A stretch of DNA of 64,000 bases from Candidatus Streptomyces philanthi. Lineage in GTDB: Bacteria > Actinomycetota > Actinomycetes > Streptomycetales > Streptomycetaceae. Shown piece by piece: positions 63,525 to 64,000 of this stretch. The first letter of the stretch is position 1, and each line of letters begins with the position of its first letter. A model generated the notes under the pieces. The model searched no databases, was not told the origin of the DNA, and was given only the letters and a program-made list of their open reading frames with translations. The stretch spans positions 1,736,001 to 1,800,000 of the forward strand of contig CP073042.1 of assembly GCA_018114805.1 (NCBI GenBank), in the 5' to 3' direction. Both the position numbers and the translations under genes were made by a program.

Positions 63525-63897
63525 CCGACCCCCGGCGGCGGACGCAGCTGGGCCAGCGCCCGCGCGACCACCAGCTCGTCGGGGACGGCGCCGAACTCGC
63601 GACTGTCGTTGTGGACGTACGGGTCGTCCCCCTCGCGACCCACCAACCACCGGGCCGCCGCCCCACGACCCGCTTGACGATCAGCAGGTCCTGCGCGAAC
63701 GGGTGGCGCAGCACGACCACGTCGCCGACCCGCACGCCCGCCCCGTACTGCACGACGAGCTGGTCGCCCGGGCGCAGCGTGGGCACCATCGACGGGTTGT
63801 ACACCTCGGCGAGACCGACCCGCAGCAGCCCCTGGCGCTCGCGGTCTTCCCCCTGCCCGCGGTCGCGGCCACGCTCCTGCGTCCGCTCCGGCATCAC
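63383..63897 (-). pseudogene. sodX: Nickel superoxide dismutase maturation protease, one frameshift
   Basis: S26-type signal-peptidase-like protease that trims the N-terminus of Ni-SOD (SodN) so that the nickel-hook His becomes residue 1. The catalytic Ser is in EVYNPSMVPTLRPGD, and the Lys in LLIVKRVVGRRPGGWW. One base is missing near 63645 (GGWWV / GDDPYVHNDSREFGAVPDEL). The C-terminus RSVAGLLSWAVSAVRPV is typical, then a longer basic tail overlaps the convergent CGNR gene. Start GTG 63897 or ATG 63894, after GGGAGG. sodN normally lies divergently next to it and would begin just outside the window; bases 63898-64000 hold the shared upstream region, including GGACTTTTGTCC. Confidence 0.78.
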
Positions 63898-64000
63898 GGC
63901 ACCTCCCGGTCCTTCGCTCCATCAGTCCCAGTCCGACACCGGACTTTTGTCCTAAGCCCCCCGGGCCACCCGAGAAAAGCCTTCCCTCACGGAGTAATCT

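Overview
The window is high-GC actinobacterial chromosome, almost certainly Streptomyces. Nearly every codon ends in G or C, many starts are GTG or TTG, and the gene content is typical: a conservon (CvnABCD), GH25 lysozyme, Lon with an HspR-type operator, the fused E1/E2 2-oxoglutarate dehydrogenase, an NAD(P) malic enzyme, a glutamate-type ABC transporter and the Ni-SOD maturation protease. From memory, the backbone order (sodX, CGNR protein, methyltransferase, ABC transporter, malic enzyme, Zn-alcohol dehydrogenase ... DUF6104 ... kgd, histidine kinase, response regulator, spermidine-synthase-like protein, lon) matches S. coelicolor SCO5255-SCO5285. I saw no rRNA, tRNA, CRISPR, insertion sequence or prophage.

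Layout. 0-6.1 kb: marR plus cvnABCD, one minus-strand operon. 6.3-9.1 kb: GH25 lysozyme, then a TetR regulator and a quinone-reductase-like flavoprotein that share three matching operators. 9.4-12 kb: lon with a HAIR operator. 12.6-16.8 kb: MMPL exporter with a NarL-type two-component pair. 17-18.4 kb: VOC protein divergent from an HxlR regulator. 18.5-21.4 kb: rhomboid-like protein and spermidine-synthase-like protein. 21.5-29.5 kb: OmpR-type regulator, histidine kinase, kgd. 29.7-31.2 kb: GlxA-type regulator and isochorismatase. 31.3-38.4 kb: an FxSxx-COOH ribosomal-peptide locus (CU044_2847 protein, trypsin/vWA/TPR protein, precursor FxsA, remnant of maturase FxsB, TPR protein FxsT). 38.8-42.2 kb: DUF6104, serine hydrolase, hypothetical protein, TetR. 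42.5-47.8 kb: nitroreductase, then a minus-strand operon of an A-T-TE synthetase, an NAD-epimerase-like reductase and a SnoaL-like protein, resembling p-terphenyl (polyporic acid/terferol) pathways. 48.2-55.8 kb: DUF4097/PadR, monooxygenase, membrane protein, MFS exporter, CGNR protein, hypothetical protein. 56-64 kb: conserved core metabolism and transport up to sodX.

The most striking property is gene disruption. About half of the recognisable genes carry single-base frameshifts or in-frame stops with conserved sequence continuing on both sides. Several others have clean internal deletions: FxsT lacks most of its NTPase domain, FxsB is only a C-terminal stub, a NarL receiver has lost about a dozen residues, and CvnA has no visible first membrane helix. 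By contrast kgd (3.8 kb) and the genes from 56.0 to 63.5 kb other than sodX are intact. This could be real decay, a poorly polished assembly, or both; read-level data are needed. Reading frames below are reconstructed across the lesions, and each lesion is stated.

The most interesting systems are the truncated FxSxx-COOH locus with an intact precursor ending FNSSC, the A-T-TE/reductase/SnoaL cluster, and the TetR-flavoprotein operator set.
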